A stretch of 64,000 nt of DNA from Undaria pinnatifida (GCA_012845835.1 JABAKD010000029.1:9474231-9538230), one strand, 5' to 3'; numbered from the stretch's first letter, positions 11,160-22,290 are shown. Notes: a model not told the origin generated them from the sequence alone. Numbers and translations are program-made.

Positions 11160-12045
11160 CGACCGCCGGGACTCATTGCCTGAGTCTGTCGTTGAAATGT
11201 CGTTTGGAGTCTCTGGGGCATCTTCACGTGAGGTTGCCGGGGATTCGTCGCCTGTGTTTGCCAGACCATCATGATGCGGGGTCGGCAGATTGGCATCTTG
11301 CAATCCGGCATAGGCGTCGCCGAGTGGTCGCCCTGGCAATATACGTCAGCCCCGATGGGATCTTTGTTATAGGCCATCATCGCGGGGTCGCCGGAGTATA
11401 ATCGCGAGGGATCGATCATCGCCGGGGATCGACGGAACACCTTTCTCTGGGATGGCCGGAGGTCATCGCCTGGGGCTGTCGGGACGTCATATCCTGGGAT
11501 CGCTGGAGCACCCATGACTGAGATCGCCGGAGTATCATCTTTCGGGACCGCCTAAGCGTAAATACCCGGGATCGCCGGAGCTCACCGTCCAGGACCACTT
11601 CTGCATCTTGGGACAGAAGGAGCATCATCGCCTGGGATCGCCGGAGCGTCAATAACTGGGATTGCCGAAGCTTACCCCCTGAGGTCGCTGCCGCATCGCG
11701 ACCTGGGATCTGCGGCGCATTTTCACCTGAGGTCAGAGGAGCATCACGATGTAAGGTTGCCAGAGCGTTGTTGCTTAGGGTCGCTGGAGCATCATCGCTT
11801 AGGATCGCCGGAGCATTTATCACCTAGGACCGCTAGAGCATCACCTTAGACTGCCGGACCATATCATCATTACCACCTGGGGCCACTTTTCTATTTTTCT
11901 AATCAGCATTTTTACTTTTCAGCCCAACTGGTAAGAGGTTTTACCCTCAGCGACTTTCTGGACGAGACGTGATCACACGTATCTTCCCCTCTCTCCCCCG
12001 GTGGGTCACTGGAGCATTGACGCCTAGGGGCATCGCAGAAACATA
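11160..12045. repeat. 24-bp minisatellite, interrupted by SINE-tail sequence
   Basis: Diverged units of about 24 bp resemble GGGATCGCCGGAGCATCATC and run from about 11160 to 11885, with one to two more units at 12001-12045. Read on the minus strand, several frames stay open and give an eight-residue repeat (APAILSDD, APATLSNN, ALATLHRD). The block 11890-12000 breaks the array and matches a dispersed SINE-related sequence. It could be a degenerate coding repeat, but nothing else supports an exon. Confidence 0.75.
11890..12000 (-). mobile_element. SINE-related 3' fragment
   Basis: GGTTTTACCCTCAGCGAC, then TTTCTGGACGAGACGTGATCAC, matches the 3' part of the older SINE-like copy at 48549-48792. 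It splits the 24-bp minisatellite, so it probably inserted after the array formed. Confidence 0.5.
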
Positions 12046-12049
12046 GAGG

Positions 12050-12990
12050 CACTCGAGTATTCGTTGCAAAGCGTAATCCTGCGCACTCTGCTCAAGACGA
12101 ATAACATGTTCCACGCCACACCATCAGAGACATGGTGACCTCGCATAGAGCCACCAACTGTATTGTCCTTGGGGACGCTTTCTAATCAAGCTTTTTTTTC
12201 TTTTAACGCGTTTCTTTTTCCACCAGTGGATGCATCCGACAGCCTCCTGTTCTATTATAATGCCCTTTGAAACCCACCGCTACCGTTGCCTGAAGCCCCA
12301 TCATGATGACATGTTTGCACGCCCCCGAGCTCGCCCTCTCCTGCCCCCCCCCCCCCCCCCCCCCCCCCCTCCCTGAACCCCTCGTCGGTTTATTATCGTG
12401 ATGTATGAAGCTTGACCAAAGAACTTCCTTTCTTTGTATAGTCTAGACTAAACATATCGCCGCTATTCAGTGAGGGCTGCTTGAGCAATCTAGTCACATC
12501 TCCGCGCTGTATAGCCTCGACACTGACACATACCGTCATCGTTCTGCTGATTGAGCACAATCATCGTCGTTAGACGACCTGACGGAGGAAAGTCGCCACC
12601 ATCCGACCTGATGACAGTCATCGCACGATCTGAAGACAGTCATCAGACGACGAACGGAACGCTAATAATGGTGCGTTTACCCAGTACCCCCCACCCCCGC
12701 GCACGATTAATAGTGTCTGGGAGTGGTCCATTGCTGCAGCTACCAGGATATGCAAATCACTAGCAAAACCCGATGTAGGATGCCTAACCTTTCGGGCCCG
12801 CACGTAGACGTATCAAAGTAACTTTTTTTTCACTTCGATAAGTCGATTTTTCCAAGAATTTTCGTTTCGTGGAGTTTCGAATTTCCAATATCGCCCGGCC
12901 CAGACATCCTAACGGGAGAATATGGAAACCCGTGCGTTGTGCTTCTTGAGTTCAAAGTTCAAAGCACCACCGAGAAAGCAACGTATGGAC
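12050..12990. other. Intergenic, with 26-C homopolymer
   Basis: Contains an uninterrupted C run at about 12344-12369. No gene is supported. Confidence 0.5.
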
Positions 12991-12991
12991 T

Positions 12992-13507
12992 ATGGGGCGC
13001 GGGCAACTCAAGTACAGGAAGAGAGGAGGAGGAGGAGCAGGTCGAGGGGGAGATGCTCCTGGTAGATGGAGTCTAGGCCGCGATGCAGCCAGCAATGAAC
13101 GCGCATTAGGTCAGTCAGAGCAGAGAGTTGTCTGTCGAATCCAGCAGGTTTACGCACTCGTGCTGCTACGAGTGCTGCTGTACTGCTGCCGTCTTGACTG
13201 CGGTACTGGTGTGGCTTTGCTGCCGTTGTTGTATGCTACTACTGTTGTACTGGTGCTGTGCATTCTGTCGTATGGTCTCTATGATAAAGGTAAAGTGCAA
13301 CGGCAGACTGCTGTGCTCAACTTACTCGCCCGTTGCCTCTCGCACACCAGCTGTAGGAGTAGCCTGGAGTGTCACAGCATCGTTCTGCGAATCAGGCGAG
13401 ATAGCAGGATCACGACGTTGAGTCAAAAGCGCTTGCTGTATCAGTACCTGGCACCTGGCACCTGGTACGTTAAATTGGGTGCTGGGTCACAGGTCGCACA
13501 TCACTAG
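12992..13507 (+). CDS. Hypothetical ORF, 171 aa, two hydrophobic segments
   Basis: An ATG-initiated frame of 171 codons. The N-terminal ~45 residues are Gly/Arg-rich. They are followed by two hydrophobic stretches (around YALVLLRVLLYCC and GVALLPLLYATTVVLVLCIL) that could span membranes, then a basic tail. There is no recognised family, no splice context, and the flanks are repeat-like. The simple repeat-like GCACCTGGCACCTGG at its 3' end argues against coding. It is listed because it is the longest ATG frame between 10.5 and 14 kb, but it may well be chance. Confidence 0.15.
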   Translation: MGRGQLKYRKRGGGGAGRGGDAPGRWSLGRDAASNERALGQSEQRVVCRIQQVYALVLLRVLLYCCRLDCGTGVALLPLLYATTVVLVLCILSYGLYDKGKVQRQTAVLNLLARCLSHTSCRSSLECHSIVLRIRRDSRITTLSQKRLLYQYLAPGTWYVKLGAGSQVAHH

Positions 13508-13752
13508 TCACTGGTAGGTACCGGTATATGAAAGACCCGAATCATGAACGGATGGAATATTTCGTCAAAACCTAGCCAGTGCCGCGTAGGCTGTGCGTGC
13601 TGTGCACCAGGAGGTGCCTCACGCAGACACGCACGGCAGTGTTCAACGTCACGAGTGTTTTCGCTGCCTGCTGCCTTGTTTCACATCAAACACGCCGTGC
13701 CAGCTGTGAGTGCGGCGTTCGTCGATGCAATACAATCGAGTACTGTGAAAAC

Positions 13753-15129
13753 AAGATCGATAGGGTTGTGAGTCGGTTTCATTGCACGACTAATCTAATA
13801 ACTACCAGGTAGTCGCTAATCGGCGAAGCCGACTAGCTGACTTTAGTCGGTAAGTCGGCTGGCGAAGCCAGCCGACTCGCAGACTGAAGTCAGGCGAGCG
13901 AAGCGAGCGAAAAAAAGCCCCCTCTGGCCGAGGGGGGGCCGCTGGAGGCGCCCCCGGAGGATCCCGCTGAGGGCCCCGCCGGAGGCGAAAAACACGCTAT
14001 TTGATTTCATTTTACGGAAAAAAAGCGCAAAAAAAATTGACCTAGATTCACGTAAGTTTCGAACGAAAAAAACAAAAAAGCTTCAGTACACAAGAAATGT
14101 ACAAAAAACGAAAAGTACAACGCATGCACCAGGTAAATCTACCCCGAACTAGAGGAACGTGACAGCAATGGTTTGGGTGGCAATACTACCTGGCGGGGAT
14201 ACGAACGAAAAAGCGAACTCCTCACCAAGATAGCGGTGCAAAAATTATCCAAGAAGAAAAATTCTTGCATCCATCCGTGATGTTATTCGTTTATTAGTGT
14301 CTCTCCCAACCTTGCGCGAAACGCGCGCGTCGATGACGACCGCAAGTCCTAAACCATCGATTATTAGAGCTGTCGATGATGAATCGAACTATCTTCCTCG
14401 TAAATGGTTTGACGCCGTCAGTGTAGGCAATGATACTCCTCGCATCTTTCTCGCCCGAGGCCCCGCCACTGGCTCCGCCTTTGCTACCCGCCCCACGCGC
14501 TTCGTGTGCTTTCAGGGCCTCGCGATGCCCTTTCCATCTCGTGTAAAGATGCTGCCTTTAATGGGTAAAAGACCCGAACCTAACCTCGGCATCGGCGAAA
14601 TCGCCGTTCGCCTCGCAAAGCTTGCACACGGCCATGCCAGGGAGCGAGTCCTTGCGGTAGACCGTGAAAAACTTCCACAACGGGTTGTAGGATCTGAGCG
14701 GCTTGCTTCGCGTCTGCTCATGTTTCACGCGGTTGAGTACCCTTTCGGGGTCGCGTGCACTCGCCAAGGTGGTCCGCGGCCCGATAATGGCCACAACGTC
14801 GCCGACGGGATCTCCGCCCTCAACGTTGGCATTGGGTGCGCCAGGGCTGACGTCGTAGGTACCGTCGAGAAAGATGGGCTGTTCCGCCCTGTGTGCATGT
14901 GTGTGTGGATCTCCCGCTGTGCGCTGCAGTGTCACAGGGCATGTGAGGGGTATCCGCAACCCGCAGCAATCAACGTTACAAGCTGTACCCCGTGTTAAAA
15001 AAACCTTTCTCCAATTAAGGAAACCCAATAAGTCGGAAAGTCGGCACCTCCGTTTCACGACTGACTATCAGTCCGACTAATAGCTAGTCGGCGACTTAAG
15101 TCGTGCTGACTCACAGCCCTGAAGATCGG
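13753..15129 (-). mobile_element. hAT DNA transposon, broken copy with TSD
   Basis: The element runs 13761-15121. Its ends are inverted repeats: TAGGGTTGTGAGTCGG at the left and the reverse complement of CAGGGCTGTGAGTCAG at the right. Flanks AAGATCGA (13753-13760) and AAGATCGG (15122-15129) form an 8-bp target duplication matching at 7 positions, the length hAT elements make. Subterminal dyads include GTCGGCTGGCGAAGCCAGCC near 13850. The minus strand (about 15058-14300) encodes a BED-finger-like segment: PLWKFFTVYRKDS, then AVCKLC, then HLYTRWKGHREALKAHEAR, with an in-frame TAA at 14558-14560 between the cysteines and the histidines. The catalytic transposase core is absent, so this copy is non-autonomous. 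Confidence 0.75.
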
Positions 15130-16050
15130 GCTTTGTTGCCATGTTGGGACCTGCGATGGGGCAGGGCGTTTACGCAAATCGTGCCCGACCACCCCATGTG
15201 CTTCCGTGGCAGCCCTAGCATATCATACCACACGTGTTAGTTGATGTACACCCCACCAAAGTAAACCACCCCCGGTGATGAAATAAAATTATGCAAAAAA
15301 ATAGTCGACACGATCACCAAGGTTCGTTAGATATCATACCACCCCCCTACACGCCTTTTCCTAAAAGAACAACCTACCAAGTAAACACCTCGACTCACAA
15401 GCCACCCTCAAACTCCCTCCTCTGCCGTCTCAAGCTCCGACAGCAACGCGTGACGCGCCAGCCACAGCAGAGCGTACCCCCCCTGGCTGTTTCAGAACAA
15501 TCGGTATGCAAGCAATACGGGTACTTACGTACGTTGATACCACCCTCTGTTATCAACCCCCTAGTGCTACCTTGGCCAGGCGTGTCAGAAAGCACCAAAT
15601 ACCCGAGCTTGCTGCATCACTCCCCTTACCACGTACCACCCCTCTGCTGCCTGGGTGGGTGTGCCATATGCACGGAATCTTCCCTATTGTACCGTTATCA
15701 CCCCGAATCGATAATCGATGTCACTCCCCCCCACCACAAACCACCCCAGGTGATATACTCGTATAGGACTCGAAATGTGCTCTGTATCTTCCCTATTGTA
15801 CCGTTATCACCCCGAATCGATAATCGATGTCACTCCCCCCCACCACAAAAAAGCACCCAGGTGATAAATAAGACTCGAAATGTGCTCTTTATCGCCGCGG
15901 TTCGTTATATACCACCCTGTGGCAAGATACCACCGCAGGTGATAAAAAAAAAGAAATGCCGCCCTGGGTGGTTTATTAGCCCCAATATGGTATAAGTATG
16001 CGTACAGCGTACGATTGCAGCGAACAAGTATAGCTCACGATGTACAGTAG
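15130..16050. repeat. Intergenic with AGGTGATA motifs and a 109-bp tandem duplication
   Basis: Two copies of a 109-bp unit (about 15676-15784 and 15785-15893) contain TCTTCCCTATTGTACCG and CGAATCGATAATCGATGTC. CCACCCCAGGTGATA-type motifs recur five or more times between 15270 and 15975 and once near 32175. No gene is supported. Confidence 0.65.
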
Positions 16051-16059
16051 TGCGTACCT

Positions 16060-16437
16060 GGTATACTTCAAGTATAGCAGTACCGGCCCGCGCTCGCGAT
16101 TTGCGCTCATGCAAGAGCGATATTTTATTATATTGTGATAAACCCTGGTACATGGGAAGGAGTGGGAGGGAGTGCTACTGCTGTACTGCTGTAACGCGCC
16201 GACGGGGTGGATTAGGGGGGGGAGGCGCAGGTTTACCTCAAGCATTAAGTTGTATCATAGGCTATAACAGCAGCAGCAGGAAATAGAGCACCATCGTCGT
16301 TACTCACTGCTGTTGTGCTGTTTGAAGCTTAGCCCGTTCCAGCAACAGAAACCCTCCCCCCCACCCCACCCCCCTCACTCCTCCACCTATCACCCCCCCG
16401 CGCCCTGGTAGCAGGTGTCTCCCCCGCGTCGGCGCGG
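16060..16437. other. Upstream of unrecognised gene, C-rich tract
   Basis: Contains a strand-biased C-rich stretch (16348-16430) that may be the polypyrimidine region of an intron before the next exon. No separate gene is supported. Confidence 0.3.
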
Positions 16438-17007
16438 GTGAGAAGAGGGGGACGGCAAAACACGACGCACCTTCCGTCCAACACAGAAAAGTGGGGGCGC
16501 GCGTTCGACGAGGTGAGGGGATCGGCGACAACGACAGCGACATCAACAGCGATTGGCTTCGAGGAGACGGAGAGGCTTCTCGATGAAAGCGAGTGGGCTG
16601 TCGGCAGCTCGGCTTGGCGGCTGGAGCCTCGGGAAGATGAGCAGCCACAGCTGACGTCGCTGGAGAGGGGGGAAGGCCTCATGGCGGCGACCAATCACGG
16701 GCTTCTGTCCCTGGTGAGCAGCACCAGTCTGAAATATGAGCTCTTTTCGGTGGGGCCAGATGTGTGCGGTGGACTGTTTTTTTTGTCGATCTTCGCGCTG
16801 CGTAGGCGATGTATTATTTTGCTTTGTTGTCAAGACCGTTTTAGCGTTGCCATGCGCCCCTTCCTTCCGTCACGAAGTAGAAACGCCGCTTTAGGCGCAT
16901 GCTACGGGACGGGTGCACTTGTTTCTCCTCAGGTCCCTGAACTCGAGGAACTCTACACCTCAAACCCAAACCTGGCTTTGAGAGATATTGCCCGCGTAAC
17001 CCGATGA
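16438..17007 (+). CDS. Unrecognised gene, last two exons
   Basis: Two exons: about 16438-16713 and 16933-17007. The donor CTG|GTGAGC and acceptor CTCCTCAG|GTC join in phase 0, giving GLLSLVPELEELYTSNPNLA and ending RDIARVTR, TGA. The first part contains an acidic helix-like segment (FEETERLLDESEWAVGSSAW). The intron is 219 bp, a multiple of three without a stop, so a retained intron would keep the frame open. The true 5' boundary is unknown: no good ATG is seen, and the start at 16438 is only the first initiation-type codon (GTG). An upstream exon is likely. No family recognised. It precedes the AVEN-like exons on the same strand by 0.7 kb but ends in its own stop. Confidence 0.4.
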   Translation: MRRGGRQNTTHLPSNTEKWGRAFDEVRGSATTTATSTAIGFEETERLLDESEWAVGSSAWRLEPREDEQPQLTSLERGEGLMAATNHGLLSLVSSTSLKYELFSVGPDVCGGLFFLSIFALRRRCIILLCCQDRFSVAMRPFLPSRSRNAALGACYGTGALVSPQVPELEELYTSNPNLALRDIARVTR

Positions 17008-17087
17008 AAAATCCCATAACCTACGTATATCATGGCTGATGTTTTTTGTGATTGATTCATAAATACGTCAGCCGTGTTCGATCAATG

Positions 17088-17225
17088 TAAGGGTCTATAC
17101 TCACCTTTGCAAGCTTCTTGATACACCGGTCGCGCGATTCTTTTCAGATGCATTGCTCTTTGAGGATATGTCAACCCCCTGTATAGTTGCCAGGGTGAAC
17201 AGGATAATTTAACCGAGGGAGATTT
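17088..17225 (+). repeat. Diverged fragment of G-rich dispersed family
   Basis: CTATACTCACCTTTGCAAGC, then ACACCGGTCGCGCG and AGGATATGTC..CAGGGTGAACAGG, aligns with the segment around 30220-30340. Copies also lie at 42185-42330 and 57335-58520. Confidence 0.5.
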
Positions 17226-17703
17226 CGGTCTGCAGAATCGTTCTCTCGCGCTGACACCATATAACCCGTCTGGAGAGGGACAAAAGCTGGAATTAATGTA
17301 CCCACCTGGTGTTTCGTTCAATGAAACTACTATCAATAGTGTCACACAACTCGTGTTTGTTGTTTAACACGAATGGAATTCTAACGATATTGGGTGTTTC
17401 CTTGGTTGGGGATCCCCGTCTGTCGGAAATGGTTTGACGAGGAGGTGATGCCCTTATCGTAGCGCGCGTGAAGAAAGTTCCAGGAAAAACCGCTGTGTGA
17501 TGCATGCGGAGATGTGCTTCTTTCGTGGGCCCCGGTAACGCATGGGCGATATTCTGCTCGATGCATATGCATGCGCGTCGTTGTTGTTGTCGTTGTTCGC
17601 ACATTACCCCATCGCCATAATCTAATCCGTGGTCGCAGGACAGGCACCTCATCGCTGACCTATGATACGTACGCCCTCGATGCTCGCTCTGTGCTCCCGC
17701 CAG

Positions 17704-19498
17704 GACCTGGAGGTGCTGGCGTCGTGTCTGCGTGGCACGCCGGTTCATGAAAGACTGCAGCTACCGCTCAAGTACACCGTGAGTGCTGCGCTATCGCCCT
17801 ACGATCCCCCCGCAACACGAAACACGCGGAGCACCGTTAACCTTTTTCACCTCCGCGAAAGCAATCCCACATTAATTCCACAACTAGTTTACCCCCCGAA
17901 ACGAGGGCTCAGTCGTAAGGGCGTTATACCAATAAGGCGATATATGCGTGAAGCGGTGTTATTTTTGTGCAATACAGTATGCAACGCTGCCGCCTCGCCT
18001 CTCGGGTGTCTGCAAATGCGGCACGATTCACGGCACGTTTCGAAAACTCTATTGAATACCAGTTGTGTTACTGCCTGTTCAACCAGTTTGTTGGACATGT
18101 TGTGTCAACAATACGAACAGATTTTCTTGGCTGTCGCCCGCCCTCCCGCCCGCCCCCGGCTTGTCCGACCACTGCGCATGGCCTATAATATACGTTTTGA
18201 TGATAAGCGCGACCGGCCCAATAAACCTTTAAGCAATACATGTGTCGGTGTTCGATGTTCTTGTTTGCTTCCACGACTCTGCGTAACACCTGTATCATGC
18301 TGTATGCTTCGTCGCGCCAAGCCGCCCAACTCCCCAACATTACGTATCCAAACAAATTCGGGGGGGGGGGGGGAGGTCGGAGCTGCAATTCAATTTTTCA
18401 TGGAACTTGAATGGATTCAATCCCATCCCTTTTTTTCGATTCCATGTTCTATTCAACTTCCGATTCCGATTCCGTTCGATTTTCGATTCAACTTTCGATT
18501 CCATTTAATTTTTGAGTCTTTTTTTAACGCGATGTCATTCGAAAACGAAATACGTCGAACGATAAACCTCTGCCCGCTTTTGCTACTCGTAAATGTGATG
18601 ATCGCTGCAACACTTGGAAACCACGCAGGCGGAGCTAGAAGGTGAAGTCCCACCATCACCCCCCGCACAGGAGCCTTTGATCGCCGCACGCGGAACACCA
18701 CCGACGTCGACGGGGCGATCTCGTAGCCCCGAGCGTCGGCATGGTGGGTTCGGGGTCGGTGGCGTGCCCCCTCGGGACTCCGTCGTAGGTGCCGCAAGCG
18801 TGACCGCAGACGCGGCTAAGGTTTCCGGCGCCAAAGAGGCGTGTCGGTCTGCGACGGCGGCGGTGGTGGCTACGGAGGAGGGTGGTGTCCGGACGACTGG
18901 GGGGCGGAGGGCGGGAGTGGGGGCGGGGGTAAGGGCTGGAGTGGGGGTGCGAACGGGAGCATCAGCCGGCGTAGAGGGTAGGGGAGGGGGCGTTGCAGCT
19001 GCTCCAACCGAAATTGACGATGGGGTGCTGGACGCTCTGCTAGGTCTGACGGGGGCAGACTTGTCGGTAAAAAAAGGCTATTCTATAGATGGCGCAGCCG
19101 CCGCTGTGGCGGATACGGGGGTGAATGTCGGTGGCGGGAGTATTGGCGGGTATAGCGGTGTATCGAAAACCTGTGCTAGTAATAGTGGCAGCAGCGGCAG
19201 CCCACACAGAAGTATGACGGTGCGGGGGCGAGAAGGTGACCTACCGTCGCCCGCTTCCGCGAAAAAAATTCTACCGATATCGACCCCGCAGGCGGAGCCG
19301 GTCGGGGGCGATAGGGACCCTGCCGGAGCTGAAGGGAGACGAGACCATGTCGGGGGGGGCAAGGCGGGCTCAGGGAGCGCTGCTGCCGGTGGATCCGGAG
19401 GTGCTAGTGATGGCGTTGGCGTTGGTGTTTGTATTGGTGGCGTTGGTGGGGCGGACGAGCTAGAAGACTGGCTCGACGACATGTTGGCCGACGCGTGA
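17704..19498 (+). CDS. AVEN-like protein, 3' exons
   Basis: Two exons join in phase 0: 17704-17778 (acceptor CGCCAG, donor ACC|GTGAGT) and 18629-19498 (acceptor CCACGCAG, stop TGA). The first encodes DLEVLASCLRGTPVHERLQL, which resembles the AVEN segment around its conserved helix (SELLVRALQELPLCLRL in human, from memory). The second is a long Gly/Ala/Val-rich linker containing DDGVLDALLGLTGADLSVKK, resembling the AVEN ELDLLLNL motif, and it ends DELEDWLDDMLADA, very like the AVEN C-terminus ELEDWLDSMIS. In animals AVEN binds Bcl-xL and Apaf-1 and helps activate ATM signalling. In an alga a damage-response role is the safer inference. N-terminal exons are not identified; they should lie upstream within about 17.0-17.7 kb or further. 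Confidence 0.6.
18361..18375 (+). repeat. G homopolymer in AVEN-like intron
   Basis: GGGGGGGGGGGGGG run followed by A/T-rich GATTCCAATT-type repeats (18400-18530: ATTCGATTTT/CAACTTCCGATT units) within the intron. Confidence 0.7.
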
Positions 19499-19769
19499 AA
19501 GCTTTCACTAGCGCGCGCGAATAATCTGCTCCTGTTGTTTTTGATGTGCGTTGCCATGCGCGCGTTTTCCTCCGTTAATTCCCACAATTGCTCTTTAGCC
19601 GATGGCTTAATTGCGCCTGACCCGCAAAGTGCCTTCGCTCCCGGCGTGCGGACAGATAAAACACGGCAGCACGTTGAGGCAAGTGTCTTCTACCCCCGCC
19701 GGTTTCCCGCTATTGGCAGCGGCTGGTGCGGCACACGTACGGTTTCGGGTGTCTTCGTATAAACCCACA

Positions 19770-19880
19770 TCCCTGCACATACACACAAAAAACACAAAAA
19801 ACGCAATCACCCACAACACTCACAAACACAACCAAAACACAAGCAACCCACAACATACACAAAAAACACATAGACTCAAG
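19770..19880 (+). repeat. CACAAAA-type simple sequence
   Basis: Strongly A/C-biased stretch with ACACAAAAAACACA units, 0.3 kb downstream of the AVEN-like stop. Confidence 0.8.
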
Positions 19881-19899
19881 CATTTCCCCCTTCTGCCCT

Positions 19900-21500
19900 C
19901 TTCAAGAGGCAGCCCCTGGCTCGACTACCAAACCTAAAGGATCGAACGAGGACACTACGATGCCTCCTGCAGCGCACGGCAGCGCAGGGTTCAAGGGGGC
20001 GGGTGTAACATCTGCACGCACGGAGCATGAGCGTTGTCGCCCCCCGCCCCCCACCCTGCCCTGATGTTTACACCGCGCTACGACCCCGGTTTGACCGGGT
20101 ATGTTCTGCGTTCTCCCGGAAATGGCTATGCTTCTACGCCCCTCCCAAGTCAGCATCGGGCGCAGAAATTAGCCTTGACTATTGTATGGCCTCTAATGGT
20201 TACTTGCGTCAAAGCCTACTACAGTCAAACGTAGGTTTAACCGCATGTGATCTACGGAGATGTGGATAATTTCTTCCAGGATTTTGTGTTCCGGGAGTTA
20301 CAAAGTGCGTTGGGGATGTTTGATGTCCCAGCGAAGTTTTGGACAAGACGTCGCTTGCACTCCGCCGTTAACTGGAGTAGTGCAGTACTTTACACTTGTT
20401 TTACTGCCTCATGGTGGCCCAGGGCATCACCCGTCCGTTCTCGTGAGAAAAGCAAACCTCGTGCGAGCCTCATCCCAACCACAGGGCATTAATTATATGT
20501 TGCGCCGTCGCATGGGTGCAACTTTTTGGTCTGGTTTAATGCTGTTTTGCGCAACAGGCGGCGGAAGATGTGTATCGCATAGCTTCGCGCAACAGACGCC
20601 GAAGCCCTACTTAATGCCCTAATACCAACACATTTCTACCATATAAATTCACCATCTCCCTGGGTTCACCATGTTACAATAAGGCGGAGCCCTCGGTCAA
20701 CAAGTAGACCGGCAATGCTACTCTCTGCAGACGTCAGGCGACATCCTGGTTCCATCCTCGGGTTTCCTGGTGGACAACAATCACACCCAGCAACCCGTCA
20801 CACCCTTTGTACAATAATTCATATCCACCAGAAAACCCGACACCCAGGAGACCTTAGACCATATCCCGAGGAAACTCGCATCTTCGCTGTTAGGTAGAAG
20901 CGTTTGGATTTATTTGGAGAGAGCATGGAGCATTGGCCAGGCTATGGCTCCTCCGACCCATCAGATTACCACAGGGCCCAGATTCCTGGCATCATAACAG
21001 GCGTCGCGGTGGTTTAACCCCCTCAGAGTTGCACCTGCGTTTTTCGGAATACACAGCTTCGATCAGAGCTGGATAGTAGTTGCAGCGATGAAAGAGTTAG
21101 CGGGGCTTCAAGCAGGTTGCGTGACGATGTGTATGCACGACAGGTGGATGCGCAACAGGGACCACACCGATCAATAGTGGACATGTTTTACTTTGTCAGA
21201 TAGTTTTCACGTTTGTAACTGTTTTTGTACAGGAGACCGGTGCGTGCCCGCTCCTCCCAGCCCATGAATACTACGATTGAAGGAGTATACCCCAGCGTAT
21301 CCTCCGCCCATACAGATACACCCTCCGCGCGACAGATATCTGAACAGTCGCCACGCATCGTATTATCTTTCTAACGCTGCAACATTGTACGATCTACACG
21401 AGCTTGCTCATGATTTCCAGATGCGACTCTTGCACAGCATCGCTCGTAGTAGAATGTCTAGATTATCGACGGTAGATCGCGGTCTTTCCGATGTATAACC
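19900..21500 (+). other. Intergenic; weak PGxTGYV-type coding traces
   Basis: Three short frames on the same strand carry motifs reminiscent of the PGYTGxxP repeat of CIMIP2/FAM166 ciliary proteins: PRYDPGLTGYVLRSP (about 20060-20105), RHPGSILGFPGG (about 20740-20775) and QIPGIITGV (about 20978-21005). Two of the three have an extra residue inside the motif, and frames between them are broken. This may be a decayed gene or chance. No exon structure could be built. Confidence 0.2.
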
Positions 21501-22014
21501 GATCCCACACGTCCAGATGTTTACTCAGGAGCTACGGGTGGGTGCTTGACGCAAATCTCGAGTGGGTGCCGCCATTGTGCAATGAGCGGCACCAAATTTG
21601 TTTTTGTTTCTGTTTCTGTAGTCGTCTCTATCGGATGAACTCGCCGCGCGCCGCATTGCCCTCCAGAGATTTAAAAAAGCTTGCCTATGAAACTATTAAC
21701 TGCAGCAGTGTATCACATCTGCATCACTACCTGTGGTATGTGCGCAGTAGTGGAGACAAGATTCGGGAGAGACATAGGAACGAGCCTCATTTTCGCGCCC
21801 GAGTGTCAGAAACAGTAGTCCAAGGTGCATACGATGTTGTTTTTTCTTTAATATCCGAACTAAAATAGTACAGGAAAACGAGCACTCCAAGCTGAGATTG
21901 GCAGGGAAAGCCTTCCGGACGCGGTAACGGAAACTTGGCGCCAACCTTATTTTGACTGCACCCGCGTTTCTGGGACAAACTGACGCATGGTACTTCAGAG
22001 GTGCACCTAAATTT

Positions 22015-22290
22015 TCCGAGGCTCGTCTCTTGAGGAGCTTTACACCCCGTAATACCCCGCAATACCCCATAATACCCTATAATACCCTATAAAACCCGCC
22101 CAAGGAAAAAAAAACGATTTTTGGATGAAAATGAAAGTGCTACCCGATGAACGATCCCATGACCGTGCAGTAGGTATAAAACGAACAATATTGCAACCAA
22201 CAATGATTTTCCAACGATAATTGGGTTAAGGAGCCCCAACATTCTCAGAAAACAATATTTTATAGAAAAACAACCCTGCCCCTCCATGTA
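22015..22290 (+). repeat. AAGGAGCCCC dispersed family, copy 1
   Basis: Shares CTCTTGAGGAGCTTTACACC, a GCTACCCGATGAA block and TTAAGGAGCCCCAACATTC with the copies at 26878, 31375, 33280 and 33506. This copy carries a short internal AATACCCYR tandem (22046-22098). Non-coding. Confidence 0.7.

Noticed and set aside
14297-14998. 233-codon plus-strand open frame
   Set aside because: Antisense to the BED-finger-bearing frame of the hAT element, which has better domain support.
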